Shown: positions 1-9,635, numbered from the stretch's first letter. The stretch: 64,000 nt of DNA from Mycolicibacterium sp. CH28 (GCF_004745805.1 NZ_SRLQ01000004.1:310001-374000); one strand, 5' to 3'. Notes: generated by a model from the letters alone, not told the origin. Program-made: numbers and translations.

Positions 1-226
1 CGAGCGCACGGTGGTGTTCGTGGAGGTCAAGACCCGCACCGGTGACGGCTTCGGAGGGGTGGAGTACGCGGTCACTCCCACCAAGGTGCGTCGGATCCGG
101 CGGCTGGCCGGGATCTGGTTGGCCGGGCAGGATCAGACCTGGGCGGCCATCCGCATCGATGTGATCGGGGTGCGGATCGGCCGGCAGCGCACCCCGGAGA
201 TCACCCACCTGCGCGGGGTCGGCTGA
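1..226 (+). CDS. yraN: YraN/UPF0102 family nuclease-like protein, 3' part
   Basis: The reading frame is open at the left edge, so the start lies outside the window and only about 74 C-terminal residues are present. They contain the FVEVKTRTG core of the YraN family, whose E-x-K pair belongs to a PD-(D/E)xK nuclease-like fold, followed by the usual KVRRIRRLA helix and RIDVIGV strand. The biochemical role of YraN is not settled. The TGA stop overlaps the ATG of comM by one base (TGATG), so the two are translationally coupled. The order yraN-comM-dprA is the normal one in mycobacteria, which supports the call. Confidence 0.9.
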   Translation, partial: ERTVVFVEVKTRTGDGFGGVEYAVTPTKVRRIRRLAGIWLAGQDQTWAAIRIDVIGVRIGRQRTPEITHLRGVG

Positions 227-1737
227 TGGCGCTGGGACGGGCCTACTCGGTGGCGGTGCGCGGCCTGGACGGCGAAATCGTCGAGATCGAGGCCGACATC
301 TCCTCGGGACTGCCCGGTGTGTACCTGGTCGGGCTGCCCGACGCCGCGTTGCGCGAGTCCCGTGACCGGGTGCGTGCGGCGATCACCAATTGCGGCAACG
401 ACTGGCCGAAGTCGCGGCTGACGCTGGCGCTGTCCCCGGCCACCCTGCCCAAGATCGGTTCGCTGTACGACATCGCGATCGCCGCGGCGGTGTTGTCGGC
501 CAGCCGCAAGAACCCATGGGATCGGCTGGAGAAGTCGGTGTTGTTGGGGGAGTTGGCGTTGGACGGGCGTGTCCGTCCGGTGCGTGGTGTGTTGCCTGCC
601 GTATTGGCGGCCAAACGGCAAGGGTGGCCAACCGTGGTGGTGCCGGCTGCCAACCTCGCCGAGGCGAGCCTCGTCGATGGGATCGAAGTGCTTGGGGTGC
701 AGACGCTTCGACAGCTTCAGGGCTGGCTCAAGGGCTCGGCGGTTCTCGACGAGCGTGTCGGCGCACCGGCTCCGGCGGCGGAGCCGGTTGCCGATCTGGC
801 CGACGTGGTGGGGCAGACCCACGCCCGGTTCGCCGTCGAGGTCGCCGCGGCCGGGGCCCATCACCTGATGCTGACCGGTCCGCCCGGTGTCGGGAAAACC
901 ATGCTGGCGCAACGGTTGCCCGGGCTATTGCCCGAACTCAACGACCGTGAGGCGTTAGAGGTGACTGCCATCCACTCCGTCGTAGGACTGTTGTCGGAGA
1001 GCACCCCGTTGATCACCCGCCCGCCGTTCATTGCGCCGCACCACTCGTCGAGCGTGGCGGCGTTGGTCGGCGGTGGGTCGGGTATGGCCCGTCCAGGTGC
1101 GGTCAGCCGGGCGCATCGCGGGGTGCTCTTTCTCGACGAGTGCGCCGAAATCCGGGTCAGTGTGTTGGAGTCACTGCGAACGCCGTTGGAGGATGGTGAG
1201 ATTCGGCTGGCCCGTCGCGACGGCGTGGCCTGTTACCCGGCGCGATTCCAACTGGTCTTGGCGGCCAACCCCTGCGCGTGCGCGCAGGCCGACCCGAGGG
1301 ACTGCATCTGCTCCTCGGTACAGAAGCGTCGCTATCTGGGCAAGCTGTCGGGTCCGCTGATGGACCGGGTTGACCTGAGGGTGGAGATGCACATGGTGCG
1401 AGCCGGTGCCTTCGCCCCAGACGCGGCGGAGAGCACTGCGGACGTGCGCGAGCGGGTCGCCCAGGCCCGTGCGGCGGCCGCTGAGCGGTGGCGCCGATAC
1501 GGTTTCACCACCAACGCCGAGGTGGGCGGTTCGGTGCTGCGCCGAAAATTCCGGCTGGACGCCGCCGCGATGGCCCCGCTGAAGTCGGCACTGGAACGCG
1601 GCGTGCTCAGCATCCGGGGCGTCGATCGATCGCTGCGGGTGGCCTGGACGATGGCCGATCTGGCTGGGCGCACGATGCCGAGTGTCGATGATGTCGCGGT
1701 GGCCTTGAGCTTCCGTCGGGGAGAGGTCACATCGTGA
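226..1737 (+). CDS. comM: YifB/ComM-family magnesium-chelatase-like AAA+ ATPase
   Basis: A 503-residue protein of the ComM/YifB family, cytoplasmic AAA+ ATPases that in naturally transformable bacteria act as helicases helping integrate incoming DNA. The N-terminal third is the Lon-protease-like ChlI domain. A Walker A motif (GPPGVGKTM) is near residue 220 and a Walker B (GVLFLDECAE) near residue 300. The C-terminal third is the family's helical lid domain, ending in SFRRGE. Length matches the family. It starts by overlapping the yraN stop and ends overlapping the GTG of dprA (GTGA), so the three genes form one operon. Its role in mycobacteria, which are not known to be conventionally competent, is unknown. 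Confidence 0.95.
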   Translation: MALGRAYSVAVRGLDGEIVEIEADISSGLPGVYLVGLPDAALRESRDRVRAAITNCGNDWPKSRLTLALSPATLPKIGSLYDIAIAAAVLSASRKNPWDRLEKSVLLGELALDGRVRPVRGVLPAVLAAKRQGWPTVVVPAANLAEASLVDGIEVLGVQTLRQLQGWLKGSAVLDERVGAPAPAAEPVADLADVVGQTHARFAVEVAAAGAHHLMLTGPPGVGKTMLAQRLPGLLPELNDREALEVTAIHSVVGLLSESTPLITRPPFIAPHHSSSVAALVGGGSGMARPGAVSRAHRGVLFLDECAEIRVSVLESLRTPLEDGEIRLARRDGVACYPARFQLVLAANPCACAQADPRDCICSSVQKRRYLGKLSGPLMDRVDLRVEMHMVRAGAFAPDAAESTADVRERVAQARAAAAERWRRYGFTTNAEVGGSVLRRKFRLDAAAMAPLKSALERGVLSIRGVDRSLRVAWTMADLAGRTMPSVDDVAVALSFRRGEVTS

Positions 1738-2864
1738 GCGACGACATCCGGATGTTGGCGTGGGCGTACCTCTCCAGGGTGGCCGAGCCGCCGTGTGACG
1801 AGATCGCCGCGCTGGTCGGCGGTGTCGGGCCGGTGGAGGCCGCGCAGCGCATCCGCCGAGCCGCGGTCAGCCCCGCGCTCGCGGAACGGACCGCCGCACG
1901 GCGCGATATCGATTCGGCCGCAGCGGATCTGGAGCTGTTGGCCCGCCGCGGTGGGCGACTCATCACCCCCGATGACGACGAGTGGCCGACGTTGGCGTTC
2001 GTGTCCTTCGGCGGATCGCAGCTGCGTGACAAGCCGCAGGGCCGCCCGCCGTTGGTGCTGTGGGCGATCGGGCCCGCCCGCCCCGACGACGTTGCCGACC
2101 GGGCGGCAGCCCTCGTCGGCACCCGGGCGGCCACCGGCTACGGCGAGCACGTAACGGCCGAGCTGGCCGCCGGGTTGGCCGAGCAGGATGTCGCCGTGGT
2201 TTCCGGCGGGGCCTACGGTATCGACGGGGTGGCGCACCGCGCGGCGCTGAGCGCCGACGGCCAGACCGTCGCCGTGCTGGCCGGTGGCATCGACATCCTG
2301 TATCCGGCCGGGCATTCGGCGCTGCTGCACCGGATCAGCAGTACGGGTCTGCTGCTCACCGAGTACCCGCCCGGGGTGCGCCCGGCCCGGCACCGCTTCC
2401 TGACCCGCAACCGGCTGGTCGCTGCATTGGCCGCGGCCACAGTCGTGGTGGAGGCCGGTGTGCGCAGCGGTGCGGCCAATACCGCTGCGTGGGCGCGCTC
2501 GCTGGGGCGGGTGGTCGGCGCGGTACCTGGTCCCGTGACGTCGGCGGCGTCGGCCGGCTGTCACCTCCTGTTGCGTACCGGCGCCGAGGTGGTGACCCGT
2601 GCCGAGGAGGTCGTCGAATTGGTCGGTAGGGTAGGCGAATTGGCGCTCGAGCTCCCGCGGCCGACGGGCCCGCTCGACGGGCTGGGTGATGTCGAGCGGC
2701 AGGTCTATGAGGCGTTACCGGCGCGCGGGGCGCACAGCGCCGACGAGATCGCGGTGGCATCCGGTCTGCCGCCGACCGCGGTGCTTGGGCCGCTGGCGAT
2801 GCTGGAGCTGGCCGGTCTGGCCCGGCGGCAAGACGGGTGCTGGCGGCTATGCCGCCCGCGCTAG
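1734..2864 (+). CDS. dprA: DNA-processing protein DprA
   Basis: A 376-residue DprA/Smf homologue, the loader that protects incoming single-stranded DNA and hands it to RecA in transformation. The Rossmann-like core shows the family signature VSGGAYGIDGVAHRAAL near residue 160, followed by AVLAGGIDILYPAGH and TRNRLVAALA. A C-terminal winged-helix-like segment (VYEALPARGAHSADEIAVA) closes the protein. The GTG start overlaps the comM stop by four bases. The 3' end overlaps the end of the convergent histidine kinase gene by 18 bases, so there is no room for a terminator between them. Confidence 0.95.
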   Translation: MSDDIRMLAWAYLSRVAEPPCDEIAALVGGVGPVEAAQRIRRAAVSPALAERTAARRDIDSAAADLELLARRGGRLITPDDDEWPTLAFVSFGGSQLRDKPQGRPPLVLWAIGPARPDDVADRAAALVGTRAATGYGEHVTAELAAGLAEQDVAVVSGGAYGIDGVAHRAALSADGQTVAVLAGGIDILYPAGHSALLHRISSTGLLLTEYPPGVRPARHRFLTRNRLVAALAAATVVVEAGVRSGAANTAAWARSLGRVVGAVPGPVTSAASAGCHLLLRTGAEVVTRAEEVVELVGRVGELALELPRPTGPLDGLGDVERQVYEALPARGAHSADEIAVASGLPPTAVLGPLAMLELAGLARRQDGCWRLCRPR

Positions 2865-4040
2865 CGGAACGGTGACCGCGACGTGCGTACCGTTGGGCAC
2901 CTGGAGGATCTGCAACATGCCCCCGGCGGCTTCGATGCGGGCGCGCTGAGAGGCCAACCCGATGTGTCCCTTGCGCAGCCGGTTTACTGCCGCGTCCGCG
3001 GCGATCCCGATGCCGTCATCGACGACGTCGAGGTGACACACACCGCCGGTGGCCTTCAGCGTCACGGTGGCCCGGGTGGCCCGCGAGTGCCGAACGATAT
3101 TGGACAGCAGTTCGCGCGCAACGGAGAACACGATCGGATCGGTCGCGTCCGGGCGCGGGTAGTCGATGTCGGTGCTGATGTCGATGCCGGAGCGCTCGGA
3201 GTTGGCGTCCGCCAACTGGGTGACGGCGCGGGCCAGACCGGCACCGGCCAGTACCGCGGGGTGCAGTTCGAAGGTGGCCTGGCGCATCTGGTCGGTGGCG
3301 TCGCGCAGCCCCGCCAGCGCCCGCTCCAGCGCCTCGTCCGGAGTGCGCTTGAGTACCGACATGATGTCCTGGCGGGCCATCAGCACCGACTGCAGCGGAC
3401 CGTCGTGGATGAACTCGGAGATGACGCGCTGCTGTTCGTCGGAGGCGGTCATGATGTCGACCAGCAGCTCCTGGCGGGACGCGCTCAGCCGGGCGATCTC
3501 GTCGAGCTGGCGGCCCTGCGCATACACCGCCAGCCACACCGTGCAACACAGGAAGACGAAGATCACCGTCGCCAATGTCATGGGGCCGAAACCGATTTGG
3601 GCTCGCATCACCGGGTCGGTGTAGATCTCGACGGCGAAGGTCCCCGCGATCACAGTCAGCGCCACCGTCGCGCGCCGCCAGGACACGTCGAGCACCACCA
3701 TGATGGGCAGCAGCATCAGCACCAGCAGTGGCACATAGGCGCCGTCGGCCGAGATGATCTTGTAGGTGAAGATCGCCGCGACGTCGACGACGACCAGCAC
3801 CAACTGTGTCCGGGAGGCCACCAGGTAGTGCGATCTGGCGCTGAACAACAGCACCACGGCCACGACGGCGATGACACCGTAGGCGTAGGGCACCCAGCTG
3901 AACAGCGGCCACTTGGGTTCCACGCCCACGTGCGTCGCGATGATCATCACCGCCGCCACGCCCAGTCGGGCCAGCGCCACGATCCGCAGCGCGTTGAGTT
4001 CGCGCGCGTGGCGGATCTGGTCGAGATCGGCGGCTTCCAC
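2847..4040 (-). CDS. NarL-type sensor histidine kinase, six membrane segments
   Basis: A sensor kinase of about 397 residues. The N-terminal half has about six hydrophobic segments (roughly residues 20-40, 54-67, 78-96, 104-120, 126-140 and 153-175), with no obvious large extracytoplasmic domain, so the signal is probably sensed in or at the membrane. The HisKA_3 phosphoacceptor is H212 in EFIHDGPLQS. A HATPase domain follows, with N-box ARELLSNIVRHS and VVDDGIGI. The GTG at 4040 is chosen because GGAAGG lies 8 bases upstream; the open frame continues much further 5' but would run into the divergent regulator gene. Its partner is the divergent response regulator at 4171. Ligand unknown. Confidence 0.88.
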   Translation of the reverse strand: MEAADLDQIRHARELNALRIVALARLGVAAVMIIATHVGVEPKWPLFSWVPYAYGVIAVVAVVLLFSARSHYLVASRTQLVLVVVDVAAIFTYKIISADGAYVPLLVLMLLPIMVVLDVSWRRATVALTVIAGTFAVEIYTDPVMRAQIGFGPMTLATVIFVFLCCTVWLAVYAQGRQLDEIARLSASRQELLVDIMTASDEQQRVISEFIHDGPLQSVLMARQDIMSVLKRTPDEALERALAGLRDATDQMRQATFELHPAVLAGAGLARAVTQLADANSERSGIDISTDIDYPRPDATDPIVFSVARELLSNIVRHSRATRATVTLKATGGVCHLDVVDDGIGIAADAAVNRLRKGHIGLASQRARIEAAGGMLQILQVPNGTHVAVTVPLARAA

Positions 4041-4170
4041 GACGGGCACCTTCCGGGAGTCGGTGGACGGTCGCCTTGGTTTATACGCTGCGGACGCTGC
4101 GCGACATGCGCAAATCACCGCACGGGCGGGTCCCTCGTGAGACGATGTCGGCCGGTCGAGGGGACGAACG

Positions 4171-4818
4171 ATGGCGCGAGAATCACAACCGGTCACGGTC
4201 GTCGTCGGCGACGACCACCCGATGTATCGGGAGGGCGTCGTGCGCGCGATGAAGGACACCGGCCGCATCCAGATCGTGGCCGAGGTCGGTGACGGTCGCG
4301 CGGCGCTGGATGCCATTCGCGAGCACCAGCCGGCCGTGGCCCTGCTGGATTACCGGATGCCCGAACTCGACGGGCTGGCCGTGGTGGCGGCGGTGGTGCG
4401 AGACGAGTTGCCCACCCGGGTGTTGCTGCTCAGCGCGACCGAGGATCCTGCGACCGTCTACGAGGCGCTGGCCGCCGGCGCGGCGGGCTATCTGACCAAG
4501 GAGTCCGATCGCGACGAGATCGTCGCCGCGGTGATCAGTTGCGCCAACGGTGGCGGATACGTGCCGACCCACGTGGCCAGCGGGCTGGCCAACGAGGTGC
4601 GCCAGCGCTCCCGCGGCGATGCCACGCTGCTGTCCCCGCGGGAAGCCGAAGTGATCAAGTTCATCGCCGAGGGACTCTCGGTGCCCGATATCGCCAAGCG
4701 TCTGCACCTGGCGCCGACCACCGTGCGCACCCACGTGCAACACCTCTACGAAAAGCTCGGGGTGTCCGACCGCGCCGCCGCGGTGGCCGAGGCCATGCGG
4801 CGTCGCCTCGTCGAATGA
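4171..4818 (+). CDS. NarL/LuxR-family response regulator
   Basis: A 215-residue two-domain regulator. The receiver domain has the acidic pair GDDHP near the N-terminus, phosphoacceptor D60 (ALLDYRMPE), LLLSAT and the conserved lysine K110 (GYLTKES). The LuxR-type helix-turn-helix occupies about residues 153-215 (LSPREAEVIKFIAEGLS, then APTTVRTHVQHLYEKLGV). It is divergent from the HisKA_3 kinase at 4040, the usual partner type for NarL regulators, so the two are very likely a cognate pair controlled from the 130-base region between them. The TGA stop forms part of a 10-bp tandem repeat. Confidence 0.92.
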   Translation: MARESQPVTVVVGDDHPMYREGVVRAMKDTGRIQIVAEVGDGRAALDAIREHQPAVALLDYRMPELDGLAVVAAVVRDELPTRVLLLSATEDPATVYEALAAGAAGYLTKESDRDEIVAAVISCANGGGYVPTHVASGLANEVRQRSRGDATLLSPREAEVIKFIAEGLSVPDIAKRLHLAPTTVRTHVQHLYEKLGVSDRAAAVAEAMRRRLVE

Positions 4819-4860
4819 CCGCGACTGACCGCGACTGACCGCGACTGACCGCGACTGACT
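4816..4860. repeat. 10-bp tandem repeat TGACCGCGAC, four copies plus a partial
   Basis: Four exact consecutive copies of TGACCGCGAC start at 4816, 4826, 4836 and 4846, followed by a partial TGACT. The first copy supplies the TGA stop of the response regulator gene. Copy number at such perfect 10-mers can vary by slippage. The array lies between the regulator and the downstream siderophore-reductase gene; no function is evident. Confidence 0.9.
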
Positions 4861-4931
4861 TAGCCCACCCGGGCACCCGCGCGGACCGTATAGTCGAAAA
4901 GGTTGGCTAACAATTTTCGGCGGGAGGCGAT

Positions 4932-5774
4932 GTGGCGGGTCGACCACTGCACACATTTCAGGTCCTCGGTACCGAGCGACTCACAGCGCACATAGTGCGG
5001 GTGGTGCTCGGGGGCACCGGATTCGACACCTTCACCCCCGGTGAATTCACCGACTCCTACGTGAAGTTCGTCTTCGTACGCGACGACATCGACGTCGCGG
5101 CGTTGCCGTACCCGCTGACCCTGGACAGCTTCGGCGGGCTGCCGCCCGAGCACCAGCCGACGGTGCGCACCTACACGGTGCGCCGGGTCGATCCCGAGGT
5201 GCGGCAGATCACCGTGGATTTCGTCGTGCACGGCGAGCACGGCGTAGCCGGTCCGTGGGCCGCCTCGGCACAACCCGGCGACACCATTTACCTGATGGGC
5301 CCGAGCGGCGCGTACTCGCCTGATCCGGCCGCCGACTGGCACCTGTTCGCTGGGGACGAGGCCGGCTTGCCCGCGATCAGCGCGGCTCTGGAGGTGTTGC
5401 CCCCCAACGCCGTTGGGAAGGTTTTCGTGGAGGTCGCCGGTCCTGAGGACGAGATCGAACTGAGCGCACCCGACGGCGTGGAGGTCTACTGGATCTACCG
5501 CGGTGGTCGCGCAGACCTGGTGCCCGAGGACCGCGCCGGTGACCACGCCCCGCTGGTCGAGGCGGTCACCACCGCGCAATGGCTACCCGGTCAAGTACAG
5601 GTGTTCATCCACGGCGAAGCCCAGTCCGTCATGCACAACCTGCGGCCCTATATCCGCAAGGTACGCGGCGTCGACGCGAAATGGGCGTCCATCTCCGGCT
5701 ACTGGCGCCGCGGGCGGACCGAGGAGACGTTCCGGCAGTGGAAGCGGGAGCTGGCCGAGGCCGAAGGCGGTTAG
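4932..5774 (+). CDS. viuB: ViuB-type siderophore-interacting FAD reductase
   Basis: A 280-residue siderophore-interacting protein. This family uses FAD and NAD(P)H in the cytoplasm to reduce and release iron from imported ferri-siderophores. The flavin-binding beta barrel contains RTYTVRRVD, and the C-terminal NAD-binding domain contains HLFAGDEAGLPAI and the family-typical tail SGYWRRGRTEE. The GTG at 4932 is preceded by GGGAGG at 5-6 bases; an overlapping ATG two bases upstream is out of frame. In M. tuberculosis a ViuB gene lies directly next to dprA; here a two-component pair sits between them. The 3' end overlaps the convergent mmpL stop by four bases. Confidence 0.93.
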   Translation: MAGRPLHTFQVLGTERLTAHIVRVVLGGTGFDTFTPGEFTDSYVKFVFVRDDIDVAALPYPLTLDSFGGLPPEHQPTVRTYTVRRVDPEVRQITVDFVVHGEHGVAGPWAASAQPGDTIYLMGPSGAYSPDPAADWHLFAGDEAGLPAISAALEVLPPNAVGKVFVEVAGPEDEIELSAPDGVEVYWIYRGGRADLVPEDRAGDHAPLVEAVTTAQWLPGQVQVFIHGEAQSVMHNLRPYIRKVRGVDAKWASISGYWRRGRTEETFRQWKRELAEAEGG

Positions 5775-8752
5775 GCCGGGGCCAGCTCCTCGGTGTCGTC
5801 GCCGACATCCGGTCCGGTGCCTGCCCGGGTGGGTGAGAGTGCGCCCATCCGTTCGCTGTAGGCGGGGCGTTGGCGTACGTGTAGTGGCCACCAGAACCAG
5901 GGGCCGAGGATGGCTGCGATGGATGGTGTCATGAGTGAGCGGACGATGAGGGTGTCCAGTAGTAGGCCGATGCCGATGGTCATGCCGCCTTGGCCGACGT
6001 TGAGTAGGTCGCCGGAGATCATGGAGCCCATGGTGAAGGCGAATACGAGGCCGGCGGCGGTGACGACGGTGCCGGTGCTGCCCATGGATCGGATGATGCC
6101 GGTGTTGATGCCGGCGCTGATTTCTTCTTTGAATCGTGATACGAGGAGCAGGTTGTAGTCGCTGCCGACGGCCATGAGGATGATGACGGCGAATGCGAGG
6201 ACGATCCAGTTGAGGTCCATGCCGAGGATTCGTTCGAAGAGGAATACCGACAATCCGAATGCGGCGCCCAGTGAGATGACGACGGTTCCGACGATGACCA
6301 TTGAGGCCACTAGGGCTCGCGTGATCACCAGCATGACGATGAAGATCAAGGTGAGTGCGGCGAAGGCGGCGATCATGGTGTCGTATTTGGCGCCGGCTTG
6401 GATGTCGCGGTAGGTGGCTGCGGTGCCGGTTAGGTAGATGTCTGCTCCGGCTAGTGCGGTGCCTTTGATGGCTTCGTGTGCGGCGGTGAGTTGGTCGTCG
6501 ACGACGGCGATGCCGGCTTCGGAGGCGGGGTTCACGTCGTGGGTGATGATGAGCCGGGCTGCTTTGCCATCTGGTGAGAGGAACAGTTTGAGGCCTTTTT
6601 GGAAGTCGGGGTTGGCGAAGACTTCCGGCGGTAGGTAGAAGTAGTCGTCGCTTTTGGAGGCGTCGAAGGCTTCGCCCATGGCGGTGGCGGTGTCGGTCAT
6701 CTGCTGCATCTGTGTGATGAGTCCGGTGAAGCTGCTGTGGATGGTTTGCAGGGTGTTTTGCATGGTGGTGGCGGTGGAGATGATGGGGCCGAACTGTGCC
6801 ACCATCTGCGGCGCCAGTGTGTCGATGTCGGCCATGCCGTTGACCATCGTGTCCATGCCGTCGACCATGGCGGTCATATCGGTTTGTAGGGCGGCCATGT
6901 TGTCGCTGAATTTGTCGACGCCGTCCATGGCGTCGAAGGCCGACCGCACGCCCCAGCAGGCCGGGATGTTGAAGCAGTGCGGATCCCAGTAGAAGTAGTT
7001 GCGGAACGGGCGGACTTCGTCGTCGAAGTTGGCGATGTTGTCGCGCATTTCGTCGAGGGTGGCCTTCATGGTGTTCATGTCAGCAACGCTGCGGTGTGCG
7101 GAGTCGACCATGTTGTTGGCTGAGCCGACGGTGGTGTGCATCGCACTGGAGAACTTGACCATCAGTGCTTGCATCTTGGTCATGGAGGTGATCATGGCGC
7201 CCATGTCGTCACTCATCGTGTTGATGTCGCCCACCCGCTCCTTCAAGAACTGGAGGTTTTGGGTGATGGGTACCGAGGACATGCTGATCTGGTAGGGGAT
7301 GGAGCTGTGGGCGATGGGGGAGCCCAGGGGGCGGGTGATGCTTTGCACCATGGCGATGCCTTTGATTCGGAACAGTGCCTTGGCGATCCGGTCGAGGACG
7401 ATCATGTCGGTGGGGTTGCGCATGTCGTGGTCGGATTCGATGGTCATGATGTCGGGGTTGAGTCGTGCTGTGCTGAAGTGTTTTTCGGCGGCGGTGTAGC
7501 CGATGTTGGCTGGGACGTTGTCGGGGATGTAGCGGCGGTCGTCGTAGCTGGTTTTGTAGCCGATCATGGCCAGCAGCCCGAGTAGTACGACGCTGGTGGC
7601 CGCGGCCAGGATGGGTTTGGGCCAGCGGACGGTGGCGGTGCCGACTTTGCGCCATCCTCGGGTTTTCATCATGCGTTTGGGGTCGAGTAGTCCGCGTCGG
7701 CTTGCTATGACCAGGATGGCGGGGGCGACGGTCAGGGCGGCAGCAACGACGATGATCAGGGCCAGTGCCGAGGGGTAGGCCAGGGAGTTGAAGTAGGACA
7801 GTCGGGTCAGCCGCAACGTGAGCATGGCTCCGGCGATGGTCAGTCCGGAGCCGAGGATGACGTGGCCGACACCGTGGAATGCGCTGTAGTAGGCGGCTTC
7901 CGGGTCTTCGCCGTTTTGTCGGGCCTCTTGGTAGCGGCCGATCAGGAAGATCGCGTAGTCGGTGCCCGCGGCGATCGACAGTGCTGTCATCAGCGGGACT
8001 GAGAACGTCGAGAAGTCCATGAGCCCGAGATGGCCGATCACTGCCACCGTCCCGCGGGCGGCACCCATCTCGATGCCGACGACCGCCAGGATCAGCAGCA
8101 CGGTGCTGATCGAGCGGTAGACCAGGGCCAACATGATGGTGATGACGATCATGGTGACCACGGTCATCTTGATCATGCCGCGGTCGCTGGCTTCGAGGGA
8201 ATCGGTGGTCAACGGCGCCGGGCCGGTGACGTAGGCGCGGACTCCCGGTGGTGGCGGGGTGTCGTGGATGATTGTGCGAATAGCGTCCACCGAGTGGTTG
8301 CCCTGCGTGCTGCCCTGGTCGCCGGTGAGGTTGAGTTGGACGTAGGCGGCTTTGCCGTCGCTGCTCTGTACGCCGGCGGCGGTGATCATGTCGCCCCAGA
8401 AGTCGTGGACATGTTCCACGTGTTTGGTGTCGGCGTTGAACTTGTCTATCAGGGTGGTGTAGTAGCGGTGTGCGGCCTCGCCGAGGGGGTGATCGCCGAC
8501 CAGCACGACCATGGCGATGCTGTCGGAAGTCGACTCACCGAACTTCTGTCCCATGCGTTTGGCGGCGATGACCGAGGGGGCATCCTGCGGTGACATCGAC
8601 ACCGCGTTGGCCATGCCCACCTTTTCAACCTGCGGGATAAGCAGATTCACCGCCGCCGTATACGCCACCCACACCAGGATGATGGGAACCGCGAGTTTGC
8701 GGATCCGGTGGGCGATACCGGTCGCGGGGGTGCCGTGGGTGTGGGTGCTCAT
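5771..8752 (-). CDS. mmpL: MmpL-family RND transporter
   Basis: A 993-residue MmpL transporter, an inner-membrane RND pump that exports lipids, siderophores or drugs using proton-motive force. Two MMPL halves are clear: one TM segment, a large extracytoplasmic loop and a TM block are repeated, with the proton-relay sequences GTDYAIFLIGRYQE near residue 270 and GSDYNLLLVSRFKEE near residue 870. The second loop contains a long helical region (residues about 480-700) and the cysteine pair CFNIPACWG, typical of MmpS-dependent MmpL4/L5-type members. It is translated from an ATG overlapping the mmpS stop (ATGA), so the two form an operon. Substrate cannot be told from sequence; the operon faces a CsoR-family repressor. 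Confidence 0.95.
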   Translation of the reverse strand: MSTHTHGTPATGIAHRIRKLAVPIILVWVAYTAAVNLLIPQVEKVGMANAVSMSPQDAPSVIAAKRMGQKFGESTSDSIAMVVLVGDHPLGEAAHRYYTTLIDKFNADTKHVEHVHDFWGDMITAAGVQSSDGKAAYVQLNLTGDQGSTQGNHSVDAIRTIIHDTPPPPGVRAYVTGPAPLTTDSLEASDRGMIKMTVVTMIVITIMLALVYRSISTVLLILAVVGIEMGAARGTVAVIGHLGLMDFSTFSVPLMTALSIAAGTDYAIFLIGRYQEARQNGEDPEAAYYSAFHGVGHVILGSGLTIAGAMLTLRLTRLSYFNSLAYPSALALIIVVAAALTVAPAILVIASRRGLLDPKRMMKTRGWRKVGTATVRWPKPILAAATSVVLLGLLAMIGYKTSYDDRRYIPDNVPANIGYTAAEKHFSTARLNPDIMTIESDHDMRNPTDMIVLDRIAKALFRIKGIAMVQSITRPLGSPIAHSSIPYQISMSSVPITQNLQFLKERVGDINTMSDDMGAMITSMTKMQALMVKFSSAMHTTVGSANNMVDSAHRSVADMNTMKATLDEMRDNIANFDDEVRPFRNYFYWDPHCFNIPACWGVRSAFDAMDGVDKFSDNMAALQTDMTAMVDGMDTMVNGMADIDTLAPQMVAQFGPIISTATTMQNTLQTIHSSFTGLITQMQQMTDTATAMGEAFDASKSDDYFYLPPEVFANPDFQKGLKLFLSPDGKAARLIITHDVNPASEAGIAVVDDQLTAAHEAIKGTALAGADIYLTGTAATYRDIQAGAKYDTMIAAFAALTLIFIVMLVITRALVASMVIVGTVVISLGAAFGLSVFLFERILGMDLNWIVLAFAVIILMAVGSDYNLLLVSRFKEEISAGINTGIIRSMGSTGTVVTAAGLVFAFTMGSMISGDLLNVGQGGMTIGIGLLLDTLIVRSLMTPSIAAILGPWFWWPLHVRQRPAYSERMGALSPTRAGTGPDVGDDTEELAPA

Positions 8753-9180
8753 GCGGCTTTGTCCAAACAGAAGGCCTGGGCGTCACGGCCCTCGGCGTAG
8801 TTTTCGGCGACCAGCTTGTCGTTGACCAGGATCCGGCAACCCAGCGCGGCGGTATCACCTTGGGCGACCACATTGGCCAGCACCCCGGGGTCGGTAGTGC
8901 TCACCGTCACCGACCACGGCAACGCGGTGAAACCCGCCTCGATCGTCTTACCGTTGACATCGAGATAACTCACCCGCCCCGACGCGTCCGCCGGTCCGAC
9001 GATCTCGTAGGTCACCCGCTTGGTGTTGATCGGCGTGATCGCATCGGCCGGCATCGAGGCAGCGGTATAAGGCTTGTCGGAATCGAAGAACGTCCGCAAC
9101 CGGCCCACCACCCCTATCGCGGCGATCACAGCAATGGCCACCACCGCCACCACCCAGAACCGCTTCATCTTGCCGACCAT
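8749..9180 (-). CDS. mmpS: MmpS-family accessory membrane protein
   Basis: A 143-residue MmpS protein with one N-terminal membrane anchor (FWVVAVVAIAVIAAIGVVG) and an extracytoplasmic beta-sandwich domain. Family features are VTYEIVGPADASGRVSYLD, PWSVTV, GCRILVND and the terminal CLDKA. MmpS proteins pair with the adjacent MmpL for export. The ATG at 9180 is chosen because GGGAG precedes it by 7-8 bases; upstream in-frame extension would cross the promoter region. It is the first gene of the operon and starts 68 bases from a perfect inverted repeat (9248-9268) likely bound by the divergent CsoR-family repressor. Confidence 0.93.
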   Translation of the reverse strand: MVGKMKRFWVVAVVAIAVIAAIGVVGRLRTFFDSDKPYTAASMPADAITPINTKRVTYEIVGPADASGRVSYLDVNGKTIEAGFTALPWSVTVSTTDPGVLANVVAQGDTAALGCRILVNDKLVAENYAEGRDAQAFCLDKAA

Positions 9181-9247
9181 TGCGGCATCTCCCTCTCGTC
9201 CGATCCAGCGCAGCCCCGCCTCGTACGGGTAACAGACATTGGTAGTA

Positions 9248-9268
9248 ATACCATAGGGGGTATGGTAT
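9248..9268. promoter_or_regulatory. Perfect inverted repeat, likely CsoR-family operator
   Basis: Arms ATACCATA and TATGGTAT are exact reverse complements separated by GGGGG. This A/T-flanked G-tract dyad has the form of known CsoR/CstR operators (TATACC-G/C tract-GGTATA type). It lies between the divergent mmpS-mmpL operon (start 9180) and the CsoR-family gene (start 9311), so one site could repress both. Confidence 0.75.
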
Positions 9269-9280
9269 AACCAAGGATAG

Positions 9281-9607
<327 letters not shown>

Positions 9608-9635
9608 AGGTCGATCCCCAACGGAAGGATGCGCC

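Noticed and set aside
2883..4292. 469-residue plus-strand frame across the sensor kinase
   Set aside because: It is the antisense of an intact kinase with all motifs; the product is a His/Arg/Gly-rich string with no family.
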